From Diphasiastrum complanatum (taxonomy: Eukaryota > Streptophyta > Lycopodiopsida > Lycopodiales > Lycopodiaceae), in the NCBI GenBank assembly GCA_029204225.1, contig CM055102.1:31926607-31990606 (forward strand): DNA of 64,000 nucleotides, read 5' to 3'. Made by a program: the position numbers and the translations under genes. Below the pieces are notes generated by a model. The model was given only the letters and a program-made list of their open reading frames with translations. It had not been told where the DNA came from and ran no database searches. Numbering within the stretch: position 1 is the stretch's first letter; each line of letters begins with the position of its first letter. Positions 10,739 through 21,020 of this stretch are shown piece by piece.

Positions 10739-10990
10739 CGCACTATTATGAATACACACACATACATAAACACATGCACTCACGTACATACACACACATA
10801 CATCGGCCACCCTTCACGACCATCGGCTTTCTTCCTTCATCTTCACGACCATCGGCTTTCCTCCTAAACCATCGGCTGTCATCCAAATTATTGGCCACCA
10901 CCATCCACCACCCTTCAACGACCATCAACTTTCCTCCTAAACCATCGGCCATCATCCAAATCATCGGTCGTCATCCAGATTGTCGGCCGC
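10739..10990. repeat. CA-rich and CATCGGCC-type short repeats
   Basis: A partial copy of the 175-bp CA-rich unit (to about 10810) is followed by repeated words of the form (G)ACCATCGGC(T/C)-TTCCTCC-TAAACCATCGGC. These resemble the words just upstream of the Helitron-like hairpin at 8340-8418. No hairpin plus CTAG terminus is present here. Confidence 0.6.
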
Positions 10991-11449
10991 CAACATTCTT
11001 CTATGCCAGAGCTGATCTTTGTTTTCTGAAGCATTTAATATGCTTTCAGAGTTGCTGATTATTTTGGCCTGGTAGAGATTTCCTTCTCTACATCCGACCA
11101 TCAGCAACTTGTTTGTCGTCTTCTCGATCATAAGGCAAGTGTTGTCGTCGAACAAAACTCTAATGCGTAGATCTGCCATCTTGGAGACAGATAGCAGATC
11201 CTTTCTTAGTGAGGGCACATAAAGTGCTCCTGGTAGCTCTGCTTGGCCTAACAGTGTTCGTAGTTGTAGAGAGCCGACCCCTTTGACATTGTGTCTACTT
11301 CCATCGCCTAGAATCACTGCTCTATCATTTTCGAGTTCGCAAAAGTTGATCAACATCTTCTTGTTGTATGTTATGTGAGACGATGCTCCTGAATCGATGA
11401 CTACATCATAGTCGTGTTCAGAGTAGCTTGTCGAAGCTTCGTCGAACAT
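10991..11449 (-). pseudogene. copia protease / pre-integrase fragment
   Basis: Minus-strand reading frame of about 150 residues. It has an aspartic protease active-site motif VVIDSGASSH near its start, then the GVGSLQL and LYVPSLRKDLLSVSK motifs typical of copia protease. It ends in the first part of the GAG_pre-integrase motif (DQLWHRRM). It lacks the following HPN...C..C segment and everything downstream, and is cut by CATCGGCC repeats at about 10990. It probably belongs to the same C-type copia lineage as the fragments at 12.1-14.1 kb and 62 kb, but this cannot be proven here. Confidence 0.85.
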
Positions 11450-12084
11450 ATTTTATTCTAGCAATCAAGAGACATAGCACAAGGCCAAGAGATACACAAA
11501 ATAGAGCGACTATATTGTCAGTTTGGTTTTTTCAGTGTCTCGCTCGTTGGCGGATTGACTCTCTGCTCTTTCGTTGTGTTCTGCTCGTTGGCAGACTTTC
11601 ATGCACAACTATGGTATTTTTGCTTTCTTACTCTATTCGCTACATCTCTCTCTGTTTCTTACAGAGTAAAATTCTAATCACTTTTTCTCTCTTTTGTTAA
11701 GAAACAGAAAGAATCGTTTATACCTCCATTGTGCGGAGTTTTCAAGATAGCTAAACGTAGAATCACAAGACTAGTTAATGCTAATCAACTAGTTAGTTAG
11801 TCTACGTCGTTGCTATTCGTTTCAGCTGGGCGTGAAGCCCGTTGAGCTGGTAGCTGACTGCACGAAAGATTTCTCTTCGTTTCTTTCGTTCTTTTTGTTT
11901 CTTTTTGTAGTCTTCATTTTGCCCCCCTTTTGTGGTTGCGGTCCTGAAGGTGTGTTTACGATTCGCGAATGATTTGCAAATCATTCGTGCTTCGAGTCAA
12001 AGACACGTTGATTGTCGTGAATTGTTCTCGTTCGACCTTCGTGTCTTGTTCGTGATGCGACAAAGTTGCAAGAGTTCACCATTT
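11450..12084. other. no gene recognised; C-LTR-like words present
   Basis: T-rich sequence with no coding signal. At about 11960-11990 it carries a GATTCGCGAATGATTTGCAA palindromic word like those repeated in the C-family LTR (12840-13030). It may therefore be decayed LTR or leader sequence. Confidence 0.4.
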
Positions 12085-13118
12085 CTGACAGTCTGCATAT
12101 TTACATGTAAAATAAGACAGACGAATAAAATGCGACTGTCTGCATAAGTACAAGTAAATTCTCACAGGCAAAGAAAAAATGAAACTATGTTTTTACACGT
12201 GTTTTGTGACAGGCGAAAAAGGCGACACTGCCTTACAAAGTGCCAAAGGTGCCCTGGGAAAAGCGAAGGCACCCTGTAAATCAAATTCTAAGGCATTTCA
12301 TCTGAGTGACGCATTTCTTTGCATCTTCACCAAAGTTCACTTCAGCAAAGGTGGATGTCACGGCTCTTTTCACGGTCATCCCATACAACTGTGCTGATGG
12401 ATTGGACAACGACAGCAACCATCCACGATCTCCTACAGACAGCACATCCACTTTGTACTTTTTTCATCTGCACACCTGTAACATTGTGTATATATGTTGA
12501 ATACCATTTGTGTCTTCAGGGATGAACGATGATGAGGTGTGTATAAAATTATAGCATCAGAAGCTTATCAGAGATAGACGAAGTAGATGCCTTGAGCATT
12601 GATTCTTTGTTGTCAATAATAGGTTCATTCCTTTTACAAATTGAATTAGCTTTGTAGAGCACGCGCTTTCTCCTCTATTGTCTTGTGTTCTACCACATTA
12701 TTGACATGTATATTTTGTTATACTTAATCTGATAACAGCTCTTTGTTCTGCGTTCAGATTTGTGTCAATGTTGATATGCTTTTCTTCATTCTATCTGACT
12801 TTCTTGTTGCTCAATCTGGTAATATGTTCTTAGCAAATCATTATTAGTCTAGCTGTTGGCGACTAATATTTAGTCTTGCCTTTCGTGAATCATTCGCAAT
12901 TGATTATTAGTCTAGCTGTTGGCGACTAATATTGAGTCTTGTCTTTCGCGAATCATTTGCAATTGATTATCAGTCTAGCTCTTTGCAAATCATTTGCAAC
13001 TAATAATTTGTCTAGATGTTCGCGGCAAATTATTCTTCTAGTGTTTTATTAATGTTTAGCTATGTAATCAGAACGACCGTGATTTCTATCACTAATGTTT
13101 TGTTCGTTTCTGATATTC
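12085..13118 (+). mobile_element. copia family C LTR, lacking its first ~80 bp
   Basis: Matches the LTR copies at 13540-13785, 61490-61977 (minus) and 62983-64000. It contains a TATA-like TGTATATATGTTGAAT near 12486, a GTAGAGCACGCGC block near 12655, and U5-like repeats (two 62-bp copies at about 12840 and 12902). It lacks the TGTTGGATTT start present in the other copies. By combining copies, the full LTR is about 1.1 kb. Confidence 0.75.
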
Positions 13119-13531
13119 TTCAACGACGGTCCTATCTCATAGAACAGTTGTAAGCAAACCTCTATCGCACTTTCTTCTACAGAAGCAAAATACATTGTTG
13201 CTTCTCAATCTATTAAGGAAGTGTTTTGGTTGAGAAATTTATTGACAGACGTTAATCTGTATCAATACAGCCCAACAATTTTATTCTGTGATAATCAGAG
13301 TGCTATTGCCTTATCGACCAACCCTAGATTTCACTCTAGGAGTAAGCACATTGAAATCAGATATCACTACTTCAGGGGCAAGGTTCTCAACAAGGAGGTA
13401 AGCTTAACGTACTGCAAAACAACGCAGGACATGGTTGCAGATATATTCATGAAAGCATTAAGTGTTAATGCACACAACAAATTTTGTGCATTGCTCAGTC
13501 TGAAGATCAAGGCATTCACGGATCCAGATTA
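13119..13531 (+). pseudogene. copia family C RNase H terminal fragment
   Basis: C-terminal part of a copia polyprotein. It begins with a frameshifted remnant of the CKQTSIALSSTEA region, then reads in frame from about 13200. Landmarks are EVFWLRNLL, FCDNQSAIALSTNPRFH, HSRSKHIEIRYHYFR and the conserved ADIFMKAL end, with a stop at 13530. It is joined directly to an LTR on its left, so primer site, gag, protease, integrase and RT are all missing. The sister copy at 61996-62380 encodes nearly the same protein on the other strand. Confidence 0.9.
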
Positions 13532-13539
13532 AGGGGGGA
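13532..13539 (+). other. polypurine tract of copia C
   Basis: AAGGGGGGA lies directly between the RNase H stop codon and the TGTTGGATTT start of the 3' LTR. This is the expected site of plus-strand priming. The sister element has the complementary, C-rich and slipped version at about 61978-61995. Confidence 0.8.
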
Positions 13540-13785
13540 TGTTGGATTTATCTCCTCTACTCTCCTAAATCCCATTTTAATCTACCTCCATTCATGCTGC
13601 ATTTTTACTCACGTTGTCGCACAGTCTGCATATTTACATGTAAAATAAGACAAACAAATAAAACGCGACTGTCTACATTAATACAAGTAAATTCTTATAG
13701 GCGAAGAAAAGGTGAAACTATGTTTTTGCATGTGTTTTGTGACAGGCGAAAAAGACGACACTGCCTTACAAAATGCCAAAGGTAT
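13540..13785 (+). mobile_element. copia family C 3' LTR, truncated
   Basis: Starts TGTTGGATTTATCTCC directly after the polypurine tract. It follows the LTR copy at 62983 until about 13785 (CAAAATGCCAAAGG), where homology ends. About three quarters of the LTR is missing. Confidence 0.8.
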
Positions 13786-13929
13786 TCGAAGTTTGTTTCT
13801 TGTTCGAGTTTCGAGTTCACTTCTTTTCGTGTTTGTTTTCTTTTTGAGCTATTTTTGTTTCTCACACTCACACACCCTCTTTCTCCAAGCTTTCCAATGA
13901 ATCATGCCAAGGTTAGCGATGAATTGGCT
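13786..13929. other. no gene recognised
   Basis: T-rich sequence linking the truncated C LTR to a minus-strand copia RT remnant. Nothing identifiable. Confidence 0.4.
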
Positions 13930-14074
13930 TAAGGAGCTTACTGCAAAAGCAATGCCAGGTCTGCTATAGACCATTGCATACATGGGAGATCCTAGAATCT
14001 ATTGTTAGGGATAATCTCTCATTTGCTTCATTTTTTGCTTTGTCTAAGGACATTGGCTTTGACAATTGTAGGCC
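13930..14074 (-). pseudogene. copia C-type RT remnant, left of element B
   Basis: Minus-strand DNA homologous to the RT/RNase H connection of the C element at 62630-62770. It shares the TAGACCATTGC(A/G)TACATG and GGACATTGG words that encode the YAMVYTRPD-like segment. It is interrupted at 14074 by element B and resumes after it at 20312, with AGGCC duplicated at the two borders. Confidence 0.75.
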
Positions 14075-14905
14075 TGTGAAAAAAGTACAAAAAGGACCAA
14101 GAGTGAATTTTAATCTGATCCTCAAGAGGGATTGGCTGTCAGATTACTTGATCTATCAATCTACTTGAGATTAAGATCAATCTAAATCAATTCTAGACAC
14201 AATCCTAACAAGAACAATCATTAATGGAAGGTAGGTGTACTTTCTGGTTTTCCACGTGTGAAACCATGTCTGAGTACGGACCCCAGCCTGAAAATCAAGT
14301 ACACATTGATAGCACCTCAAAACTATCAAAACAAATGTAGACAAATGGAGAGAATCACTCAAAATTGCTTTCAAAACCAAGATTGGTGTCTCACAATGAT
14401 TATGGCCAAATGTGGCTCTATATATACAATAAGTGAGAGCTCGTGGTACTGATCATACCTTTGATCCCCACATGTGTGAAGGTGCTTTGTCATATGATGA
14501 TTCATCATGCAAAACTGACACTTGGACAAAATCTTCTATTTTGAGCACTTTTGGTCTATTTTCCTTCTATATGGAGATCTACTTGAAAATCTTCTAGAAG
14601 TCAAAATTCGTCTACTTCAGCTTATTCCACACATGTGAGCTGTCCTCTACACATGGGATGTGACACTAACCAAAGGATGTGGCTCATGCAATCAATAGAT
14701 TGATGCCATGTGTCATATGTCTAGAAAACTAGTTTTTGGCCTTTTTAGCCACTAGAACTTGAATTAAATCATATGTACAACCTATATGATTATGGTACAT
14801 GACAAGTACACTTTTTTGACACGTGGGAACAGACTCCACACATGTGTAATCATCCTATATACAAGATTTTTGGCCTCTACCAAGCTTATTTTTGCATTTT
14901 TCACA
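14075..14905 (-). repeat. element B 3' LTR
   Basis: 831-bp LTR in the minus orientation with TG...CA ends. It holds several palindromic CACGTGTG / ACACATGTG words and a TATATATA core at about 14419-14427 that would serve as a promoter on the minus strand. Confidence 0.95.
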
Positions 14906-14914
14906 CTCCTCCTC
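14906..14914 (-). other. element B polypurine tract
   Basis: GAGGAGGAG on the minus strand directly upstream of the 3' LTR, the expected plus-strand priming site. Confidence 0.8.
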
Positions 14915-14920
14915 AAAAAT

Positions 14921-17395
14921 CTAGCTTGGTAAATCTAGCATAGATCTATCTATAACTCCAAGAGCCAATCTTAATTTTATAAATGGATCTTTAGGCAATG
15001 CCTTGGTGAGTATATCAGCAATGCAATCTGATGATGAAACATGAATAAGCTTGATCTCCTTTGCTTGCACTTTCTCCCTCACGAAATGATGTGCAATCTC
15101 GATGTGCTTTGTTCGAGCATGGAAGACTGGATTGTTTGCAAGTTGTTGAGCTGCTTGATTATCACAATATATGCATGGAATGTCTTCATCCTTGATCACA
15201 TGTGGCTCCTCCAAAAGCCTTTTAAGCCAAAGAACCTCCTTTGTTGTTGTTGTCATAGCTTTATATTCGGATTCTGTTGATGAAAGAGAGATGGTATCTT
15301 GCTTTTTGGAAAGCCAAGATATAACTCCTCCACATAAGAATGTAGCAAATGCACTTATGGATCTTCTATCCATCTTGTCACCTGCAAAACTTGAGTCTGA
15401 ATATGCTCTCAAACAAATATTAGTCCTTTCATAAACTATGCCAAAGTCTTTTGTAACCGAGATGTACCTTAACACCCTTTTTGCTCCTTTCCAATGACAC
15501 ATTAATGGACTTTGCATGTATTGACTCAACTTGCCAACACAAAAACTAAGATCTGGTCTAGTGATAGTTAAGTATATCAAGGAATCAATAAGCATTCTAT
15601 AGGTAGTGATGTCCTCAAAGGATGCTTCATCACTTTCCTTAGAACCTTTTACACTTAGTTCCATAGGAGTTTCAACTCCTTTACAATCAATCATGCCAAA
15701 TCTTGCTAAGATTGATCTAGCATACTTAGATTGACATATGAAGGTAAAATCATTACTTCTAGTGACTTCTATTCCAAGTATAACTTTAAGAAGTCCTAGA
15801 TCTACCATCTTAAGTTCACTAGACAAGGAAACTTTTACATTCTTAATGCCATCTAGAACATTTCCTGTGAGTATAATGTCATCAACATATAAAACTAAGA
15901 TAATGATCTTTCCATCATTACATTTGTAGTACAATGATGGTTCATAAGAACTTACAACAAATCCAATGGAAATAAGATAGGAATGCAACCCAGAGTACCA
16001 TGCTCTTGGTGCTTGCTTGAGTCCATAAAGACTCTTCTTCAAGAGACACACCTTGTCTTCTTCTCCATCTTTGATGAAGCCCTCGGGTTGGCACATGTAG
16101 ATTTCCTCTTCCAAGAATCCATTTAAGAAAGCATTTGTCACATCAAGTTGGAAGAGCTCCCATTTGAAAGAAGTTGCAAGACATATGATTAATCTAATGG
16201 TCACAAGCTTTGCAACAGGTGCAAAGGTTTCATCATAATATATGCCTTTGACTTGCAAAAAATCTTTCGCTACAAGTCTAGCTTTGTACTTATGAATGGA
16301 ACCATCTTGATTATATTTCAATCTATATATCCATTTACAAGTAAGAGGCTTCTTTCCATAAGGTAAATCAACAAGTTTCCAAGTTTGATTTTCCATTAAT
16401 GCATCAAACTCTACTTGCATAGCTTTCCTCCAATATTGAGACTTATTTGCTTCCTCAAAACTAGTTGGTTCTTCAAGCATAGTAGTCAAGAAAGTATAAG
16501 AGTTGAGTAGTTGAGAATCTTCCCTTTGCTCCCCTTTGTCACTATAAATGAGCCTTGATGGCTCAATCCTTGTCCTTGTTGATCTTCTTGGCACCCTTGG
16601 ACTTGGAATAGGTTCCACTTGGTCTTCATCTTCATGTAGCTCCTCCTCGGCCATAGCATGATCATTGACAAGTTGAGTGTTGTTGGAAGTCACCTTTCCT
16701 TTGGCTTGGAGAGATTCATCAAAAAGTACATCTCTACTAGCAACAACTTTTTTTGTAATAGGATCATATATCCTATAGGCTTTCTTAATTTCACTATAAC
16801 CAACAAAGATGCCTTTGAAAGAAGTGGCATCTTCCTTTTTCCTTGTTTCTAAAGGAATATGTACATAACAAGTACATCCAAAAACTTTCAAATCACTAAG
16901 ATTTGGCTTTTTGCCAAACAATACTTCATAAGGTGTAAGTCCTTTAATGGCACTATTAGTCATTTTATTACAAAGAAAATTTGCACATAAAATAGCTTCT
17001 CCCCAAAATGAAATAGAAAGAGATGCATCTAATCTCATAGCTTTAGCACACTCACATAGTGTCCTATTATTTCTCTCAGCTACTCCATTTTGTTGCGGAG
17101 TATATGTACACGTAAACTCTCTCTTTATGCCATTAGTTTCACAAAACTCTTTCATCCTATTGGAGATGTACTCCCCTCCATTATCACTTCTTAATACTTT
17201 CAATCTAGTATTAAGTTGCTTTTCCACAAGAGTTTTGAACTTTACAAAGGACTCAAAAACTTCACTTTTCTTAGACAAGAGATAAACCCAAGAGTATCTT
17301 GATTTATCATCAATAAAAGTGACATACATTAGAGCTCCACCATTTGATTGATGTAAAAATGAATGAACATCCGAGTGTATAAGGCTAAGAGGAGA
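14921..17395 (-). CDS. copia pol of element B: integrase (C-part), RT, RNase H
   Basis: Uninterrupted reading frame of just over 800 residues. Landmarks in order are the integrase core (FIDDKSRYSWVYLL near the start, LRSDNGGEYIS at about residue 48, TPQQNGVAERNNRT at about 77), the GKKPNLSDLKVFGC region, a linker, then RT with KARLVAKDF, DVTNAFLNGFLEEEIYM, SLYGLKQAPRAWY and the catalytic LYVDDIILTG. RNase H follows with YSDSSFAGD, LSSTESEYKAM, YCDNQAA and the HARTKHIEIAHHF end. It would convert element RNA to cDNA and integrate it. It is open to the stop at 14921-14923. Its upstream part lies in another frame (17329-18198), so it would be made only if the frameshift near 17400 were bypassed. 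Confidence 0.93.
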   Translation of the reverse strand, partial: SPLSLIHSDVHSFLHQSNGGALMYVTFIDDKSRYSWVYLLSKKSEVFESFVKFKTLVEKQLNTRLKVLRSDNGGEYISNRMKEFCETNGIKREFTCTYTPQQNGVAERNNRTLCECAKAMRLDASLSISFWGEAILCANFLCNKMTNSAIKGLTPYEVLFGKKPNLSDLKVFGCTCYVHIPLETRKKEDATSFKGIFVGYSEIKKAYRIYDPITKKVVASRDVLFDESLQAKGKVTSNNTQLVNDHAMAEEELHEDEDQVEPIPSPRVPRRSTRTRIEPSRLIYSDKGEQREDSQLLNSYTFLTTMLEEPTSFEEANKSQYWRKAMQVEFDALMENQTWKLVDLPYGKKPLTCKWIYRLKYNQDGSIHKYKARLVAKDFLQVKGIYYDETFAPVAKLVTIRLIICLATSFKWELFQLDVTNAFLNGFLEEEIYMCQPEGFIKDGEEDKVCLLKKSLYGLKQAPRAWYSGLHSYLISIGFVVSSYEPSLYYKCNDGKIIILVLYVDDIILTGNVLDGIKNVKVSLSSELKMVDLGLLKVILGIEVTRSNDFTFICQSKYARSILARFGMIDCKGVETPMELSVKGSKESDEASFEDITTYRMLIDSLIYLTITRPDLSFCVGKLSQYMQSPLMCHWKGAKRVLRYISVTKDFGIVYERTNICLRAYSDSSFAGDKMDRRSISAFATFLCGGVISWLSKKQDTISLSSTESEYKAMTTTTKEVLWLKRLLEEPHVIKDEDIPCIYCDNQAAQQLANNPVFHARTKHIEIAHHFVREKVQAKEIKLIHVSSSDCIADILTKALPKDPFIKLRLALGVIDRSMLDLPS

Positions 17396-18198
17396 GTTAG
17401 ATTTATCAAAGATCTCTTGAAAGGAAGCTTATGAGATTTGGAGAGTCCACAAGCTTCACAAAGCTTGCCACACTTGGATATGGTTTTGGGAAGTCCTCTT
17501 GCTAGCTCCTTTGTCACCATGGTCTCCATAGCTTTGTAGTTAGGATGGCCTAACCTTTTGTGCCATAATTCCACTTGAGTAAGCTCCTCCCTTGCCATGT
17601 TCACACTTCCAACCATCACATTAGCATCCAATTTGAATAACCTCCCTTGCTTGAAACCACTAGCAATACATTTTTCATCTTTCAAGATAGAACATGCTCC
17701 ATGCTTGAAATGTACATCTAATCCACTATCCATAAGTTGTCCTACACTTAACAAGTTCTTTGTAATTGAAGGTACATAAAGAACATTGTCTAGATCTACT
17801 TTTTTAGATGATCCTAGACATAAAGGAATGGATCCAACACCTACAATCTCACATTCTTGATCACTTGCAGTGAAGATAAATCTCTTAGAACTATTGTAAG
17901 AAAGTAGATTAGAAAAGTAGTCTTTTTGGTGAGTCATGTGAGAGCTTGTCCCACTATCAATCCACCAAGTGTCTTGATTAGATGTTTGTGGTGAGGATAC
18001 CATCAAAGATAGATTGCCTTCTTCCTCCTCCTCAAGCACAAGATTGCCTTGATTGTCCTTCTCTTGGGCATTCTTCTTCTTGTAGCACTCGGATGCAAAA
18101 TGTCCCTTTTTTCCACAAAAGAAACACTTTAGCTTCTTCTTGTCCTTCTTGCTCTTGCCTTTGGAACTTGACGCTCCATCTTTGTTCTCCATCTCCAT
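17329..18198 (-). pseudogene. copia B nucleocapsid zinc knuckle, protease, pre-integrase
   Basis: Open frame of about 290 residues. It begins in the lysine-rich linker, then has a CCHC zinc knuckle (CFFCGKKGHFASECYKK), the protease motif WWIDSGTSSHMTH, LYVPSITKNLLSVGQL and the pre-integrase ELWHKRLGHPNY...C..C motif. Near 17400 the frame is lost before the integrase core (the LIHSDVH segment is in the next frame), and at the other end it is out of frame with the capsid. These are two lesions in an otherwise well-preserved polyprotein. Confidence 0.9.
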
Positions 18199-18878
18199 GT
18201 CTTGAGTCTTCTTGGATGGAAACTTCTTCTTCTTGCAATTTCAAAGAAAAGTTAGCTTTTTCATCACCATCATTCAAAGATAAGGAACTCATCCTACTTT
18301 TGATATGAAGCATTCTACTCTCCTCACTAGCAAGCACACTTTGAAGTTTTTCAATACTAGGAAGTGAATCTTGAATAGCAAAGGTTTGAACAAGATTGGA
18401 ATAATCATCTCCTAATCCATTCAAAATGATTTGAACTAATTCATCGTCTTTGATTTTATCATCTATAGAAGACAACTCTTTATTCAAAGATTTGATCCTA
18501 AAGACATAATTTTGGGCACTTTCACTACTTCCTTTCATGCTTTGAAGGATTTGATTCCTAAGCATGAGTATCCTTGAAGTGTTCTTGGATCCATAAATGG
18601 CTTTTAATGAATCCCATGCCTCTTTGGATGTGGTACAAGATGAGATTTCTTTCAAAAGTTCATTACTTACATTCATTTTTATGCACTGTAATGCAACTCT
18701 ACATCTCTTTTTGTACTTAGCCAATTCAACTCCTCCTTGAGGTTCTACTTCCACCTCAAGTACTGTCATAAAGATCATGAAGTACAAGCAAAGATTCCAT
18801 TCGAACTATCCAAGTAGCATAATTAGTGGATGTAAGTCTTTCACTAGCTTCAAGCAAAAAACCACCCATTGATGCCAT
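18190..18878 (-). pseudogene. copia B gag (capsid), frameshifted
   Basis: Starts at the ATG at 18878 (MASMGGFLLEASERL). The UBN2-type Gag region follows, with SERLTSTNYATWIVRM, TTSKEAWDSLKAIYG, NTSRILMLRNQI and ELVQIILNGLGDDYSNLVQ. Two bases are missing near 18770 compared with the fragment at 3501-3985 (GACAT-AGT became GACAGT), which shifts the frame after DLYD. A second shift near 18200-18280 separates it from the zinc knuckle. Confidence 0.9.
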
Positions 18879-19468
18879 TTTTGAATGTGAAAAAGCACTA
18901 GAAACTCTTATGGTTTCTCTAAGAGATCTGAATCTAAAGTCTTCTAGCAATTTAGAAAGCTTATAGACTCAATCCTATCACTCATGAACCAATCTAGAAT
19001 GATGGAAATTTAGATTCTAGTCTCAACCTTGCAAAATCACTCCTTAATCTATGATTTTTAGCAATTTCTCTCTTCAACTTCAACATACAATCAAAAAATC
19101 AGAGTAGATCAATTAATGCACCTCATTCAAACTTCAATTTTAATTTTTTGGCTGATCTAATCCAAGAACTAATCAAGGAATTAGACTCTCTATAGAAAAT
19201 GCTTGATTTTGCACCAAAAATCACTCAAATTGGGTATGTGAGTCAAATTCTACAAATTTTTAAAATTTCTCAGTCAAAACCGGAGCTGTACAGCCTCACA
19301 CGTGTGAAAAGAGTTTCTACAGCCCACAACAAGATCTGGACCAAAAATTTTGAGAATAGCTATCAAATCCAACTCGCTACACAAAATTTGACTAGTTTCC
19401 AAAAAAAATGCTAATTTTGGCTTTGATTTGGATTAACCCTATCAATTTCAACAAAACCTCTTGTACTA

Positions 19469-19481
19469 GGCTCTGATACCA
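19469..19481 (-). other. element B primer-binding site
   Basis: TGGTATCAGAGCC on the minus strand immediately after the 5' LTR (which ends ...CCACA). It is complementary to the 3' end of plant initiator-Met tRNA, the usual primer of plant copia elements. The following leader to 18879 is non-coding. Confidence 0.93.
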
Positions 19482-20306
19482 TGTGGAAAAAGTACAAAAA
19501 GGACCAAGAGTGGATCTTAATCTGATCCTCAAGAGGGATTGGTTGTCAAATTACTTGATCTATCAATCTACTTGAGATTAAGATCGATCTAGATCAATTC
19601 TAGACACAAAATCCTAACAAGAACGATCATTAATTGAAGGTAGGTGTACTTTATGGTTTCCCACGTGTGAAACCTTGTCTGAGTACGGACTCCAACCTGA
19701 AAATCAAGTACACATTGATAGCACCTCAAAACTATCAAAACAAATGTAGACAAATGGAGAGAATCACTCAAAATTGCTTCCAAAACCAAGATTGGTGTCT
19801 CACAATGATTATGGCCAAATGTGCCTCTATATATACAATAAGTGGGAGCTCGTGGTACTTATCATACCTTTGATCCCACATGTGTGAAGGTGCTTTGTCA
19901 TATGATGATTCATTATGCAAAACTGACACTTGGACAAAACCTTCTATTTTGAGCACTTTTGGTCCATTTTCCTTCTATATACTTGAAAATCTTCTAGAAG
20001 TCAAATTTCGTCTACTTCAGCTTATTCCACACATGTGAGCTGTCCTCTAAACATGGGATGTGACACCTAACCAAAGGATGTGGCTCATGCAATCAATAGA
20101 TTGATGCCATGTGTCATATGTCTAGAAAACTAGTTTTTGGCCTTTTTAGCCACTAGAACTGGAACTAAATCATATGTACAACCTATATGATTATGGTACA
20201 TGACAAGTAAACTATTTTCACACGTGGGAACATACTCCACACATGTGTAATCATCCTATATACAAGATTTTTGGCCTCTACCAAGCTTATTTTTGCATTT
20301 TTCACA
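19482..20306 (-). repeat. element B 5' LTR
   Basis: 825-bp LTR nearly identical to 14075-14905, with the same TATATATA core at about 19828-19836 and several CACGTGTG-like words. A short deletion near 19978 distinguishes it from the other LTR. Confidence 0.95.
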
Positions 20307-20311
20307 AGGCC

Positions 20312-20370
20312 TAGGTCCATTGGTGAGTGAGCTATTTTGTAGTTCATCAGATTGTACATGATGAGTGTAT
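20312..20370 (-). pseudogene. copia C-type RT remnant, right of element B
   Basis: Continuation of the 13930-14074 sequence. It matches the C element near 62750-62820, including the TCCAT(T/C)GGTGAGTGAGCTA word. Its far end coincides with the start of the element D LTR. Confidence 0.65.
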
Positions 20371-21020
20371 TGTGAAAGATTTCAGATCCTTAAGATCCAA
20401 TCTACTTGAATGATCTTTGGTTAGGAAGAGAAATACACTACCAATTTCACCAATGTAGAAAAATCAATATCTACACACAATTTGAGATGCAAACACTAAT
20501 AGAACTTGATCAAACTTGCATGAAATGATTATTTACTATTGCTGTCCGTACAAAACTAGCAAGCTACTGTATTTCACACGTGTGGATCCAAAAATAACAA
20601 ATATAGATCATTCTACACATAGAATTGCAAGCAATCACCAAGATAATGCACCAATGGATAGTAGAACCCAAGAGAACCATGTATAAGCATGAAATGAGAT
20701 AGAGAAGAGAGAATATGACTCTCTCCATGAGTTACATCCTTTTATAACAGGTCCAAACCCTATTTGGCCACTTGGCTTTCCCACCAAAATGCTAACCCTA
20801 CCAATTTTGGGTCTAGATTCAATGTACCCAACTTATTCAAATTGAATCTACTCAAACTCGCATTCTATCTTTCCCACACTTTCAAAAAGTGTTTATTTAA
20901 ATAAAATTTAGACTAATGAACTTTAAAAAGTCAACCTCTAAGTCTAAAACAAGTTTTGGCCTCAATATGCCAAATATGGAAATATTGCAAAATGTGATGA
21001 AACTAGTTGAATCTTTCACA
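20371..21020 (-). repeat. element D 3' LTR (650 bp)
   Basis: Has perfect 10-bp inverted termini TGTGAAAGAT...ATCTTTCACA. A purine-rich AAGAGGGAG tract lies directly next to its inner edge on the minus strand. It includes a CACACGTGTG palindrome near 20577. The matching 5' LTR of D was not found. Confidence 0.85.

Larger units (their letters stand above)
14075..20306 (-). mobile_element. full-length Ty1/copia retrotransposon, element B (6.2 kb)
   Basis: Complete LTR retrotransposon on the minus strand. LTRs are 14075-14905 (831 bp) and 19482-20306 (825 bp), each TGTG...CACA. A perfect 5-bp target duplication AGGCC lies at 14070-14074 and 20307-20311. The primer-binding site TGGTATCAGAGCC directly abuts the 5' LTR, and a GAGGAGGAG polypurine tract abuts the 3' LTR. 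Domain order is gag, protease, integrase, RT, RNase H (copia). The two LTRs differ by a small number of substitutions and a short indel, so insertion is fairly recent. Gag and protease/integrase carry frameshifts, so this copy is probably not autonomous. Its target was a copia C remnant. Confidence 0.96.
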
